This document shows positions 38,181-46,924 of a DNA stretch of 64,000 nt, one piece after another. The notes under the pieces were generated by a model, which was not told the DNA's origin, made no database searches, and saw nothing but the letters and a program-made list of their open reading frames with translations. Positions within the stretch are counted from its first letter, which is position 1, and every line of letters starts with the position of its first letter. The stretch is from Trichococcus alkaliphilus (lineage in GTDB: Bacteria; Bacillota; Bacilli; Lactobacillales; Aerococcaceae): positions 162,770-226,769 of the forward strand of contig NZ_PXZT01000004.1 in assembly GCF_003008695.1 (NCBI RefSeq). Reading direction: 5' to 3'. Both the position numbers and the translations under genes were made by a program.

Positions 38181-40425
38181 TTGATCCGTCCATCCCCTCT
38201 TGCTCTATTTCCCATGATAATATCTTTAGCTTTCTTTCTGCTTCTTGGAATACTTGGTTCATGCTATTTACATACTTGATCTTAAAAATCAAATTATCTT
38301 TAACTTCCTCGATCCCTCCCATTAAAGGATCATTAGTTTTTTTAATATTTTTGCGTACACTTTCTGATAATTGACTAGCCATTTTTTCAATGTTTTCATC
38401 AGTTGATTTTTTCTGCTGTGAACTACGATACCCATGATTGAAGAAACTTAAAATATTTTTACCAACACTTATTATCATTCCACCTACTGCCAAGGCCACT
38501 ATAAACCAACCAATTGGATTCGTAAGAGACAATATAACTCCCGTTACTCCTGTTACAAGGGATGCAATTGTACCAGCAATGCTGCCACTACTTTTTATAT
38601 TGAAAATTGGTTCGAACTCAAAATCAAAATGTTCAGAACCCTCAAAAGATTGCAGTAGCTCAGCGGTATACCTCTCATTTTTGCTGACAATTTCATTTAT
38701 TTCCTCTTCAAATTCATTTAAGATAAATTTCATTTCCTCTTCGAGCTGCTGCCGGGTTATTTCTATTGCAATATCGCTCTCTTTCACAAAAATGGCTTTA
38801 AATGAGTCTCTGTCGATTTCCTTATCGATTTCGGCATACATTTTTTTCCTTAACCTATTCTTGAAATTTCCAATTATCCTAGATGCTTCATTGTCCAATT
38901 TTTGTACAAGCATCTCAGACTCTTCATCCAATTTTCGGTCTGTGTATTTTTTATTTAGCTTAAGTTCCTTTTCGAGGCTATTGAATTGTTTTTGAATTTC
39001 TGAAATATTCTCTTGTGTATGACCGATCACCACAGATATTTTTCGATAATTCGATTTGATTATTTTTGATTTGCTCTCATCTACAAGCGTGGTTCTTAAC
39101 CAGTCACTAAAATCTTTAACACTACTGTCTTCTAGAATATTCACAGTCGATCCAAACTGCTCAATAAACTTTTCTTGATTCTTACAAAATTTGTCTTTCC
39201 AAAAATTCCCAACTGATAATAGCGCTGGGTAAGCGCTAAGAACTTTATGCCCCTCATATTGATCTGGCAGAACCTTTTTTAGAACGTCGTCAACATCCTT
39301 TAAAGCTAATTTCTCATCTTCACTAATCAATACTTTCTTGAGTTGTCTTGGATTCTTGACACGCTTATTATAAATAAAATAGACCTCTGTATGCTGAGAA
39401 AGATTACGCTTAATTTTTTCGATAGTCCCTTCTGACTTTTCGTCACCGTTTTGCGGTGGTGCCGATTTCCCGCTAATATAAAAAACTGCATGCGCTTGTT
39501 CAACTGCATCATTAATTTCATTTATGACAATTTCTTCTCTACCTTCAATCCCTGGTAAATCAAGAATTGCAAAATTCTGACTCTCATAGCTAAATTTGTA
39601 TTCGCCAACAGTTTGTGTGTAATCAGAGCGACCATCACCAATAATTTTGCCATCAGTATATTTCAGAATTTCACTATTTTCGTTTGATAATACCTTCTGT
39701 AATTCTGATATTTCCAAAGAAACTACTGCAATTTTTTTTTGCCATTTTTCGTTTATTTCGTTTAATTCTTGTCGTGACAGATCGAGTGCTTGATTCGTGA
39801 TAGATATTTCTGTTTCGAGTTGTACTATTCGCTCTTTAGCTTGGATCATTTCCTTCTGTTCATACATAGTATTAAAGAAACTCATCATAAAGTTATACAA
39901 ACTAGAGCGACGCTTTTTAAAAATCAAAAGGTCCAAGATGTCTACTTTCCAATGTTCCAATTCACTTTCCGCAATTAACTTTCTTATTTCAAAAGCTGCG
40001 TTTTCCAGTTTTTCATTAATTTGTCCAACATTTTTTTCAAAGCTAATATTAGCTTGATTCAAGTCTTCTTCGAATTGTCTGAGTATGTTCTCACTGTGGT
40101 ATATAGCTCGAGAGGAACTAAAGTACTTTTTTCGCTCTGCTAACTTGGTGGGTTCAGATAGCAATATTCTCAATGTTTCAATTAGCGTAGATTTCCCAGC
40201 GTTGGTTTCTCCGTAAAATGCTATCGTAAATACATCCCACTCAGCATTTTTTTCGAGGTGTTCGAGAGATAATTGTAATTCCTTATATACCCCATTCAAT
40301 TTCTTCTTTGCTTGGTTTTGCTGTTCTAAAACTTCTTTATCATCAGTTTTTTCACCAAGTGAAGCTATCAAAAAGGTCACTTCATTCATTACAGTTGTGT
40401 ATAATTCAGCTGGTGCTCTTTTCAT
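38167..40425 (-). CDS. Large dynamin-like GTPase with coiled-coil insertion
   Basis: A 752-residue GTPase. G1 is GETNAGKST (72-80). About 160 residues of charged, predicted coiled coil (105-265) separate it from the G2 region DYTQTV (268-273), G3 DLPGIEG (289-295) and G4 YNKRVKN (352-358). A helical stalk (about 440-620) leads to a strongly hydrophobic hairpin rich in Gly/Ile/Val (about 640-695), probably a membrane paddle, then a C-terminal helical bundle. Tandem bacterial dynamins commonly act as heteromers on membranes (LeoB/LeoC with LeoA are one precedent). GGAGGAG precedes the ATG and a good promoter lies about 50 nt upstream, making this the first gene of the unit. Confidence 0.85.
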   Translation of the reverse strand: MKRAPAELYTTVMNEVTFLIASLGEKTDDKEVLEQQNQAKKKLNGVYKELQLSLEHLEKNAEWDVFTIAFYGETNAGKSTLIETLRILLSEPTKLAERKKYFSSSRAIYHSENILRQFEEDLNQANISFEKNVGQINEKLENAAFEIRKLIAESELEHWKVDILDLLIFKKRRSSLYNFMMSFFNTMYEQKEMIQAKERIVQLETEISITNQALDLSRQELNEINEKWQKKIAVVSLEISELQKVLSNENSEILKYTDGKIIGDGRSDYTQTVGEYKFSYESQNFAILDLPGIEGREEIVINEINDAVEQAHAVFYISGKSAPPQNGDEKSEGTIEKIKRNLSQHTEVYFIYNKRVKNPRQLKKVLISEDEKLALKDVDDVLKKVLPDQYEGHKVLSAYPALLSVGNFWKDKFCKNQEKFIEQFGSTVNILEDSSVKDFSDWLRTTLVDESKSKIIKSNYRKISVVIGHTQENISEIQKQFNSLEKELKLNKKYTDRKLDEESEMLVQKLDNEASRIIGNFKNRLRKKMYAEIDKEIDRDSFKAIFVKESDIAIEITRQQLEEEMKFILNEFEEEINEIVSKNERYTAELLQSFEGSEHFDFEFEPIFNIKSSGSIAGTIASLVTGVTGVILSLTNPIGWFIVALAVGGMIISVGKNILSFFNHGYRSSQQKKSTDENIEKMASQLSESVRKNIKKTNDPLMGGIEEVKDNLIFKIKYVNSMNQVFQEAERKLKILSWEIEQEGMDGSNGNN

Positions 40426-40473
40426 CCTATCCCTGCTCCTCCGGCACGCAATATCACTTGATTGTCTTTTTTC

Positions 40474-40502
40474 ATTATCTCAATATTCCATTATTTATTC
40501 AA
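40474..40502 (-). promoter_or_regulatory. Promoter of the GTPase-hsdS unit
   Basis: TTGAAT (40497-40502), 17-nt spacer, GATAAT (40474-40479). The sequence ATTGAGATAAT around the -10 also occurs in the promoter of the McrBC unit at 46822. Confidence 0.7.
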
Positions 40503-40962
40503 TCTTATTTTAGCTCCTAGCACTTTCTGCCGAATCTACGGGAGCGAAATAGAATAAGGTTGTTCCTCTAAGCATGACATGATTTCATTGTATTTAAGAA
40601 AAATTTCCCTTCCCTGTCCTCTGGCTTTGATTAGAAAAATACAGCAGACATGCTTTAAGTGAGGGCCGAAAAACAATGTTCTTAATAAGCCATCCTTGGT
40701 ACTTGTAAATAGTAACTGCAAATATTTCATTTGGATGTTTAGATTCCCTTAGAGAAAATACGACTTTACTAGCAACTCAAAAAAGAAGTTTAAGCTCTTA
40801 ACGGTTGGACTAGATATACACCCAGCCGAATAAAAGAGCCATCACCTTCGTCGGATGATGACTCTACTTTTCTAACAGTTTATTTATTTGATTTATTAAA
40901 TAGAGGCATTTAATCACATTTGGTTATGGTAACTTTAACTTTTGACGTTGATCCTGGCTATT
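40503..40962. other. Gap between the two island operons
   Basis: About 460 bases holding the terminator at 40835-40865. A 64-codon minus-strand frame at 40536-40730 (beginning MKYLQLLFTSTKDGLLRT) has only a distant AAGGGA and matches no family I know; it could be a gene remnant. Nothing else is visible. Confidence 0.4.
40835..40865 (-). terminator. Terminator of the expanded McrBC operon
   Basis: Minus strand stem AGAGTCATCATC / GGTGATGGCTCT (with G-T pairs), then TTTTATT, about 100 nt after the last gene of the operon. Confidence 0.7.
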
Positions 40963-41559
40963 TTACTTGGAGAGATGCAATTTCTCAAAGTTACCAAATA
41001 TTTTCTCTTCCACATTTTCAGCGTTTATTTCCACTAGGGGTAAGTGTACAAAACTCACCTTTTTGACTCCCCAGTAGTATTGGTCTGCTATTTCTTTGGT
41101 TTTGGGAATTGCTTGGGATATTTCTACTCCATTCATTTGGATTACCATATTATCCGCGTTTCTTAAAGGGTGATAAAATCGCCAATGGTTTGATGGCGAA
41201 CACCCCTTATACCATGAGGAGATATCTTCATACTCGAACTTTGACAAGTAAACAGTGGGCATTTGTTCCAGTTCTTTATCATTGCTCAACATGATTTCCA
41301 TGACATATATTGGTCCATCACGCCACTCATTGTTTAACTTTTTATCCGTCTCTCTTTGGAATAAAAGGATAAAATCATCAATACACCAACCGGAAATTTC
41401 GTTATCCGATCGCCACCTTAAAAACTTTCCATTGGCAGTTTTGTAGTTTGTTTTCTCATTCGCAATGGTCCTGCTATATTCCATCAGCTTATCAACATTT
41501 TCATAAGTCTTATGCACTGCAATAAAGGCATTCCGAATATTTTCTTCAACTGAATTCAT
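40963..41559 (-). CDS. Uncharacterised protein of the expanded McrBC operon
   Basis: A 198-residue soluble protein I cannot assign. It is rich in Trp, Tyr and acidic residues (KFLRWRSDNEISGW, WYKGCSPSNHWRFYH) and has no signal, membrane segment or obvious catalytic motif. ATG 41559 follows TTGAGGGGG; it overlaps the end of the upstream nuclease gene by 14 nt, so the two proteins are probably made in fixed ratio and may form a complex, toxin-antitoxin-like or nuclease plus inhibitor/adaptor. That pairing is inference from overlap only. Confidence 0.75.
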   Translation of the reverse strand: MNSVEENIRNAFIAVHKTYENVDKLMEYSRTIANEKTNYKTANGKFLRWRSDNEISGWCIDDFILLFQRETDKKLNNEWRDGPIYVMEIMLSNDKELEQMPTVYLSKFEYEDISSWYKGCSPSNHWRFYHPLRNADNMVIQMNGVEISQAIPKTKEIADQYYWGVKKVSFVHLPLVEINAENVEEKIFGNFEKLHLSK

Positions 41560-42325
41560 AGTATAAGTCCCCCTCAATCGTACTATACGTTTTAAAGTTA
41601 AAAGCTAAAGAATCTGTTGCACCGAATGAATAAAAATTTGTTTGATCAATATCCACAGCAAAATGTACATTCATGTCTTTGAAACTTTCGAATCCTTTTT
41701 TCTTCAACAAGGAAATTAAATCGTCGATAATAACTTGGTAATATCGATTATCGAGTTTCAATTTTTCCAGTTCCACCAAAATGCTTTGCCAGGAAATGTA
41801 CGCCAGTTTGACATCATTACTGATAATCTTGCGATTTAATACATCATCAAAAACAGCGCGGCAGGAGTCGCTATTTGCTATGAAAAGTAAAATTTTTATT
41901 TTACCTGCACCATGTCTTGAAACGATCCTGGACTCTCGTGAAAGCTGATTTCTGCTTTGTTCTTCTTCTATGGATTGCTCGTCTATATTAGCAGAGTTAT
42001 CTATATCGTCATCAGATGATAGTCCGCTTGCATACTTTACTTCAATACCGATTATCGTATCGTCAAAATGCAGTAAAGCATCAATTTCGCCTTCTTTATC
42101 GTATGGCCAAAATTCAATTTTATCGCGCCAAAAGTCAGTGCTAATTTTTCCAATTAAATCGCCTGTTTTGCTTGGATACACTCCACCTGATAATATCTTT
42201 CGCAAAGCTAAATCAAATGGGATGTACCTTAATGTTCCAAAAAAATTCCCGGTTAGATTATCTTCTAACCTGTCATTCAAATTATGGCCTGTTTGACTCA
42301 GCTTCCCCTTTATTTCAGCAATCAC
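41546..42325 (-). CDS. PD-(D/E)XK nuclease-like protein
   Basis: A 259-residue protein with a restriction-endonuclease-like core: Glu21 in DRLEDNLTGNFFGTLRYIPF, then GEIDALLHFDDTIIGIEVKY giving Asp82 and Glu95-x-Lys97. These fit the metal-binding E...D...ExK pattern. The rest is helical. GTG 42325 is preferred because GGGGG lies 9 nt upstream and it gives the start (M/V)IAEIKGKLSQTG; the upstream ATG 42370 has no ribosome site. It follows mcrC by about 115 nt and overlaps the next gene. It could be a second effector nuclease of the locus; cleavage activity is not proven. Confidence 0.75.
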   Translation of the reverse strand: MIAEIKGKLSQTGHNLNDRLEDNLTGNFFGTLRYIPFDLALRKILSGGVYPSKTGDLIGKISTDFWRDKIEFWPYDKEGEIDALLHFDDTIIGIEVKYASGLSSDDDIDNSANIDEQSIEEEQSRNQLSRESRIVSRHGAGKIKILLFIANSDSCRAVFDDVLNRKIISNDVKLAYISWQSILVELEKLKLDNRYYQVIIDDLISLLKKKGFESFKDMNVHFAVDIDQTNFYSFGATDSLAFNFKTYSTIEGDLYYEFS

Positions 42326-42442
42326 AATTTGCATCCCCCTTTTAGATTTCATTGATTTGGCAGACTTCATAACGCCCAGAATGCAAATATCCGGTTCGAT
42401 GTTGAGCGATAATATTTTAAATTAGCACAACATAACCAGTTG

Positions 42443-43699
42443 CTATGAATTGCTTGGGATTAATAGGGTCCTTAAGTACTTGCTCTGATCGCTGATTTCC
42501 GGATTTTTGACATCTATGCATACAACGGTTAATTCAATATCACCATAACTGTCCTTAAGCGTCGAATATTGCGGAGGTGTTTGATGGTCATCAAATAACG
42601 GATAAATCAACGCTACTTTGTTGATTCCATAAGCCCGGGCATATGCAAAAACTTGATAAATATCACTTTGATTTATTTTTGTGTATCGCCCGTTTTCGTA
42701 ATTTGGATTTTTGTATTTTGCATCTGCAATTAGAACCAACTGATTGCTCTTTTCAACAAGTATGTCTGGCCTAATATATATATCATCCCCCCGCGGAGAA
42801 AATACAAAACGATGACGATTTTGATATTTAGCGTAAAACTCATTTCCTAAAGCAGAAAATACTTTATAGAGATAGTACTCAAATAATTCATTCAAAGGAA
42901 CCAAAAAAGAGAAAATGGTCTCATCTCCGGCATAACTCTCAGGAGAAAGGTTAAGGAAGAACATCTTCGCCATTTCAAATACAGGTTTGAACTGCATATT
43001 TAACCGTGTAAATTTGACTGAATCAAATAATTCTATGGATAACGAAACTTCACTTGCATCATCAAAGAACAGTAGAGCCTTTTTAAGGCTCTTCTTGATG
43101 TTGGAATCTTGTGTCAACCTAAGCAGCCTTATCACCATCGTTTTGACTATATTATTGAGCGCGTTATCCTGTTCATAGTTTTGATATTTCACGACATGCT
43201 TATCCATTCTTACAGGATTTTGCCTGATATTTTCAGAGAATTGAATTCGACCTTTAATAAAAGAACTGTTCTCCTCGATATCAATGTATTCGCGGTACAT
43301 CTGACGAGAATATAAGCTAATTATTTTTTCAGAAAAAATCCCGATGAATAACTCCATTAAATCCATTTGCTCAGCAGAACTTGCCTGGTCTGGGAGTTGA
43401 AGTATTTTATTGAATTCTGATACCCGCAGCAAATTTTGCATTACACGCATGGATTCTCGCTGCACATCGGTTTCATGAGAAAATACTTTTTCATATATTT
43501 TAGGTAATATCTGTAAACGCGTATTCCCTTTCGATATGAATCCTACATATTTCATTACCTGTAAAGTACCATCGTAGTCCAGATGGATGTGATTCGCTCC
43601 AATTATTGTTCTAAAAGAAAGAATATCAGCTTTTTGTGAATGGGTAAGTGGGACATGTTTTTTTCTGTCCTCATAAACAGTGATGACTGTCTGAGACAT
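42443..43699 (-). CDS. mcrC: McrC, 5-methylcytosine restriction nuclease subunit
   Basis: A 418-residue McrC. The N-terminal part contacts McrB; the C-terminal PD-(D/E)XK nuclease shows RPDILVE (Asp312) and LIADAKYK (Asp326-Ala-Lys328). McrC stimulates McrB GTPase activity and cuts DNA between modified recognition sites. It begins 1 nt after the mcrB stop. Length is typical of the long McrC variants. All catalytic residues are present. Confidence 0.92.
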   Translation of the reverse strand: MSQTVITVYEDRKKHVPLTHSQKADILSFRTIIGANHIHLDYDGTLQVMKYVGFISKGNTRLQILPKIYEKVFSHETDVQRESMRVMQNLLRVSEFNKILQLPDQASSAEQMDLMELFIGIFSEKIISLYSRQMYREYIDIEENSSFIKGRIQFSENIRQNPVRMDKHVVKYQNYEQDNALNNIVKTMVIRLLRLTQDSNIKKSLKKALLFFDDASEVSLSIELFDSVKFTRLNMQFKPVFEMAKMFFLNLSPESYAGDETIFSFLVPLNELFEYYLYKVFSALGNEFYAKYQNRHRFVFSPRGDDIYIRPDILVEKSNQLVLIADAKYKNPNYENGRYTKINQSDIYQVFAYARAYGINKVALIYPLFDDHQTPPQYSTLKDSYGDIELTVVCIDVKNPEISDQSKYLRTLLIPSNS

Positions 43700-43700
43700 A

Positions 43701-45977
43701 CTATTCTCCTCTTTCGTAGATAGCGATTAGAGCCTGTTCGAAATCAGAGATGCCATTCTCATCTGCCTTTAAATTCAAATGAACCACTTCGCCTGTCTTT
43801 TCATCAAAAAATATAGATCCCACAATGGTGCTTACTTGTTTTATATCATTATAGAAGTACTCCATCAACAACGGGAGAACCTTGTAATACCAAAGGTTAA
43901 AGAGGTCATTCTTAGTGACAAGATCCTCTCCTAGGAAATAGCTGTGCCCAATACGGTGGTCCCTATCAATTTTAATTGCGATGCGATTATTAAGCTCCTG
44001 TAATAATAGAGACGGCGAAACATGACCCCCAAGTGTTGGGTGCTGTTTTTCAATCAACGAAACATCTGGATTTATTTCGATGAATGCAAATCTACGCCGT
44101 AACGCGGTATCCAATAAGGCAATTGAACGGTCGCTGGTATTCATTGTTCCAATAATATAAAGATTTTTCGGCAATGTTAATTGGGCTCTTGAATAAGGAA
44201 GTGTACAGGACAGAATCTCGCGTTTATCTTTTTCTATTAATGTTATCAATTCTCCGAATATTTTGGCAATATTCCCTCTATTTATTTCATCGATGATCAA
44301 GTAGTACGGTTTCATAGGGGAATCCTTATTTTCCTCGGTGTCAATCAGAGCAACTGCATCCGAAACCGGCACTTTCAGTTCATAAATCGAGGAAAGCGTT
44401 AGTTGTTTACCCTGATTTAGCGGAAGGATGTTAATAGGAGCTTCTTCACAATTCATGAGCCATTGTACTTTTCGACGGTGTCGATAGCCAAAACTATCTT
44501 TATCAGTATAAAAGTAATCACTAGTCACTACTCCAATTAATCTAATAGTGCGTATGCTGTCAAAAATTAATACGATATCGCCAATCTCAACCTTGGAGTG
44601 CAATACCTTTAAAAGACCTGAATGATCGCTGCCATCAATTTTGCTGTCATCCCATTCTTTTATATCTTCATCCGGCCCATATCCAATAGCGATTTCGTTT
44701 CCATCCCTCAATACTTTAAAAATATGCTCATCTAAATTTCTTCTTCCAAGTGAGACTTTCCAAACACGGCTATTTTGTGTTGTATTGGAAAGAGCATCAT
44801 TTTGTATATCTTTTTTCTTATTCTGAATTCTGCAAGTATCGGCTATTTCTTTCAGAACACCAGGTTCAACTGGATAAGATATGTTCCCTGCTTCATCGAT
44901 TCTAGGCCTTATACCTTCAACAAATTCTTCATAAGAAAACGCCTGATGAAACGTGATGAATTTCGCTCTTTCTTCATCAATTACATCTTGGAATGAGGAT
45001 GTATTACCTGAAAGCTTTTCAAATGCTTCAATTATTTTCATGGCTCCGAAGGTCTTTCCGGTTCCTGGTGGTCCGTAAAGGATGATGTTCGGATTAAAAT
45101 CCATAAGGCTCGCGTATTGTTCATAAACGGATTGATTCTCGATGGTTGCATCAATTATATCGTTATCATCTTCGTCAATTGGAGGATCAATAACAGACTT
45201 CTTCGGTGCGGGTGTTCTTTTTCGTCCAACAATGACATTATCATAAAGTGCTACAATTTTATCTACTGAAAAAACAGATTCCTCACTAAGCGCTTTCAGC
45301 ACGGATTGTAAATACTTTTTTTTCGATGGAGCGTTATCATTTTTAGCATCAGCATACGTTAATAATTCTCCTAAAGAATACTGTTCTTTGCTTTGCTGCA
45401 CTTTTTCATTAAACAACTCCCAGAAAGTTTCTTGCCGATTGAATTCGTGTCCACTGAATTCAACGATATCAATGATACTATCTTTTTCTTCATCTGAGAT
45501 AACAACACATATATCCGCTTGTTTGAAGTAGTCTGTGTCCGAAAGCTTTTCTTCCTTGCATATAAAATATCGCCTTACATCTTTGAAAAAATCGATTTTA
45601 TCATAGGGTGGGGAATCATCAGACATTTTCAGTGCATGGAAACCTACACCTTTTGTTGCCTTGGTGGCTTTATTCATGAGCACTAAATCGGGTTCAAAAT
45701 ATTTACAAAAGCATAATTTTGAGAAGGATATTTCTTTCTCATAATTTTTGATAACATCAAATTTTGCTTCAATGTTATTATTTATGGTTTCAAATCCTGT
45801 AAACTTGAACAGTTTAGAAACCATGCCCTTCTGCATTGGTAATACATAATCCCCTACAGCCAACCCTCCAAAATGCTTATCTCGAAAATTTTCATCTAGT
45901 GTATCTATCCGATAATAATTTTTATCCAGTTGATCACCTAAGTTGAAGCTGCCAATAAATAATTTAGCCATATTCAA
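43701..45977 (-). CDS. mcrB: McrB, GTP-dependent AAA+ motor of a type IV restriction system
   Basis: A 758-residue McrB-type protein. An N-terminal region of about 280 residues, with no recognised E. coli-like DNA-binding domain, precedes the AAA+ domain: Walker A YGPPGTGKT (301-309), Walker B YLIIDEINRGN (559-569), the McrB signature GTMNTSDRS (610-618) and ALRRRF (625-630). Between Walker A and B lies an insertion (about 400-510) starting RVWKVSLGRRN and running through GDIVLIFDSIRTIRLIGVV, which looks like an EVE/PUA-type modified-base reader. Translocation would be powered by GTP. Start could be Met1 or Met3. Confidence 0.9.
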   Translation of the reverse strand: MNMAKLFIGSFNLGDQLDKNYYRIDTLDENFRDKHFGGLAVGDYVLPMQKGMVSKLFKFTGFETINNNIEAKFDVIKNYEKEISFSKLCFCKYFEPDLVLMNKATKATKGVGFHALKMSDDSPPYDKIDFFKDVRRYFICKEEKLSDTDYFKQADICVVISDEEKDSIIDIVEFSGHEFNRQETFWELFNEKVQQSKEQYSLGELLTYADAKNDNAPSKKKYLQSVLKALSEESVFSVDKIVALYDNVIVGRKRTPAPKKSVIDPPIDEDDNDIIDATIENQSVYEQYASLMDFNPNIILYGPPGTGKTFGAMKIIEAFEKLSGNTSSFQDVIDEERAKFITFHQAFSYEEFVEGIRPRIDEAGNISYPVEPGVLKEIADTCRIQNKKKDIQNDALSNTTQNSRVWKVSLGRRNLDEHIFKVLRDGNEIAIGYGPDEDIKEWDDSKIDGSDHSGLLKVLHSKVEIGDIVLIFDSIRTIRLIGVVTSDYFYTDKDSFGYRHRRKVQWLMNCEEAPINILPLNQGKQLTLSSIYELKVPVSDAVALIDTEENKDSPMKPYYLIIDEINRGNIAKIFGELITLIEKDKREILSCTLPYSRAQLTLPKNLYIIGTMNTSDRSIALLDTALRRRFAFIEINPDVSLIEKQHPTLGGHVSPSLLLQELNNRIAIKIDRDHRIGHSYFLGEDLVTKNDLFNLWYYKVLPLLMEYFYNDIKQVSTIVGSIFFDEKTGEVVHLNLKADENGISDFEQALIAIYERGE

Positions 45978-46018
45978 TTTTCTTCCTTCTTTCTAGATGT
46001 TAGTATTTGTTATTCAGT

Positions 46019-46771
46019 TTAATACCCAATAACATCATTAGCCACTTGAGTGATGACCACGGACGGAATTTCATTAATGTTCAATAAGTAGACCTTATTT
46101 AATCTGGGGTTAAAAATCCCCAATTTATCTACACTTTGAAATTCTTCGTGTATAGAGTGTGAGCCCATTAAATAGTACATTAGGAGTTGCAAGGTATGTT
46201 TATTAGTGGGTTCCTTTTTCGAAACTTTAAAATCCCAAAGAGTGGATTGCGTTAAAAAATCACCATCTCCACTGGAAACTATCTGGGTGTATCCACCCTC
46301 AAAAGTAAATCCATCTTTAACTACAGGGCCAAACTCTTCTAGAAAAGTAATACTTCTCTCAACCATAATCCTTATGTTTGAAATGGTTTCATGATCAGGA
46401 AGAATAGTCTCAACAGATTTATAAGCTGCAACACCCGCTCTGCGAGCTACATCGAATCCAGTTAACTTGCAGGCATTGATAATAGAGTTATCGTCAAGTC
46501 CAATAACAGCATCTACAAGCTCCATTGCATGATCATTCTCATGAACAAGCACGGAACCGAGGATTGAAATTTGGAATGCTTCTTTAGCAGGTGTTCCCAT
46601 AGTAAATCTAGTCAGATAATCAACAGCCAAACCGACAAGAGTACTGTGCGTATTTTCATCAGGAAACAATTCTTTGCTGTCATTTAGTTCAACGAGCTTA
46701 AAATCTTTTGGCTTTATATACCCACCTCTAGGCTGTTTTACTTGCGTTATTCTATTCGTTACAGAGACCAT
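46019..46771 (-). CDS. RecB/Cas4-like PD-(D/E)XK nuclease
   Basis: A 250-residue protein. The C-terminal half has a RecB-family core: GDGDFLT (Asp171), LWDFKVS (Asp180-Phe-Lys182) and LQLLMYY (Gln195, Tyr199/200), matching motifs II, III and the QxxxY of Cas4/AddB-type nucleases. No cysteine cluster is present. The N-terminal half is helical. ATG 46771 follows GGGAGG by 8 nt; the upstream start at 46792 is poor. It is the first gene of the McrBC unit, 41 nt before mcrB, behind a promoter with an inverted repeat. Function as a nuclease is inferred from motifs. Confidence 0.78.
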   Translation of the reverse strand: MVSVTNRITQVKQPRGGYIKPKDFKLVELNDSKELFPDENTHSTLVGLAVDYLTRFTMGTPAKEAFQISILGSVLVHENDHAMELVDAVIGLDDNSIINACKLTGFDVARRAGVAAYKSVETILPDHETISNIRIMVERSITFLEEFGPVVKDGFTFEGGYTQIVSSGDGDFLTQSTLWDFKVSKKEPTNKHTLQLLMYYLMGSHSIHEEFQSVDKLGIFNPRLNKVYLLNINEIPSVVITQVANDVIGY

Positions 46772-46800
46772 TTCAAAACCTCCCAAACCCATTTAACAAC

Positions 46801-46850
46801 ATGAGTATTATCACTCATTTGATTATCTCAATGATTGACATATTGAGCAA
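46801..46850 (-). promoter_or_regulatory. Promoter and possible operator of the McrBC unit
   Basis: TTGCTC (46845-46850), 17-nt spacer, GATAAT (46822-46827). Just downstream, at the expected start of the RNA, ATGAGT / ACTCAT (46801-46818) forms a 6-bp inverted repeat that could be a repressor site. Confidence 0.6.
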
Positions 46851-46873
46851 CAACTAAATAATTTACTATACGT

Positions 46874-46900
46874 AAAAAGGCCGGAACCGAAGTCCCGACC
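46874..46900 (-). terminator. Terminator after the MFS gene
   Basis: Minus strand hairpin GGTCGGGA-CTTCGG-TTCCGGCC then five T. The same 27-nt sequence is repeated exactly at 48676-48702. Confidence 0.8.
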
Positions 46901-46924
46901 ATATTTTTTATTATTTATGGGCTA

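Noticed and set aside
40536..40730. 64-codon frame between the island operons
   Set aside because: Only a distant AAGGGA precedes it and no family is recognised; kept only as a note in the gap entry.
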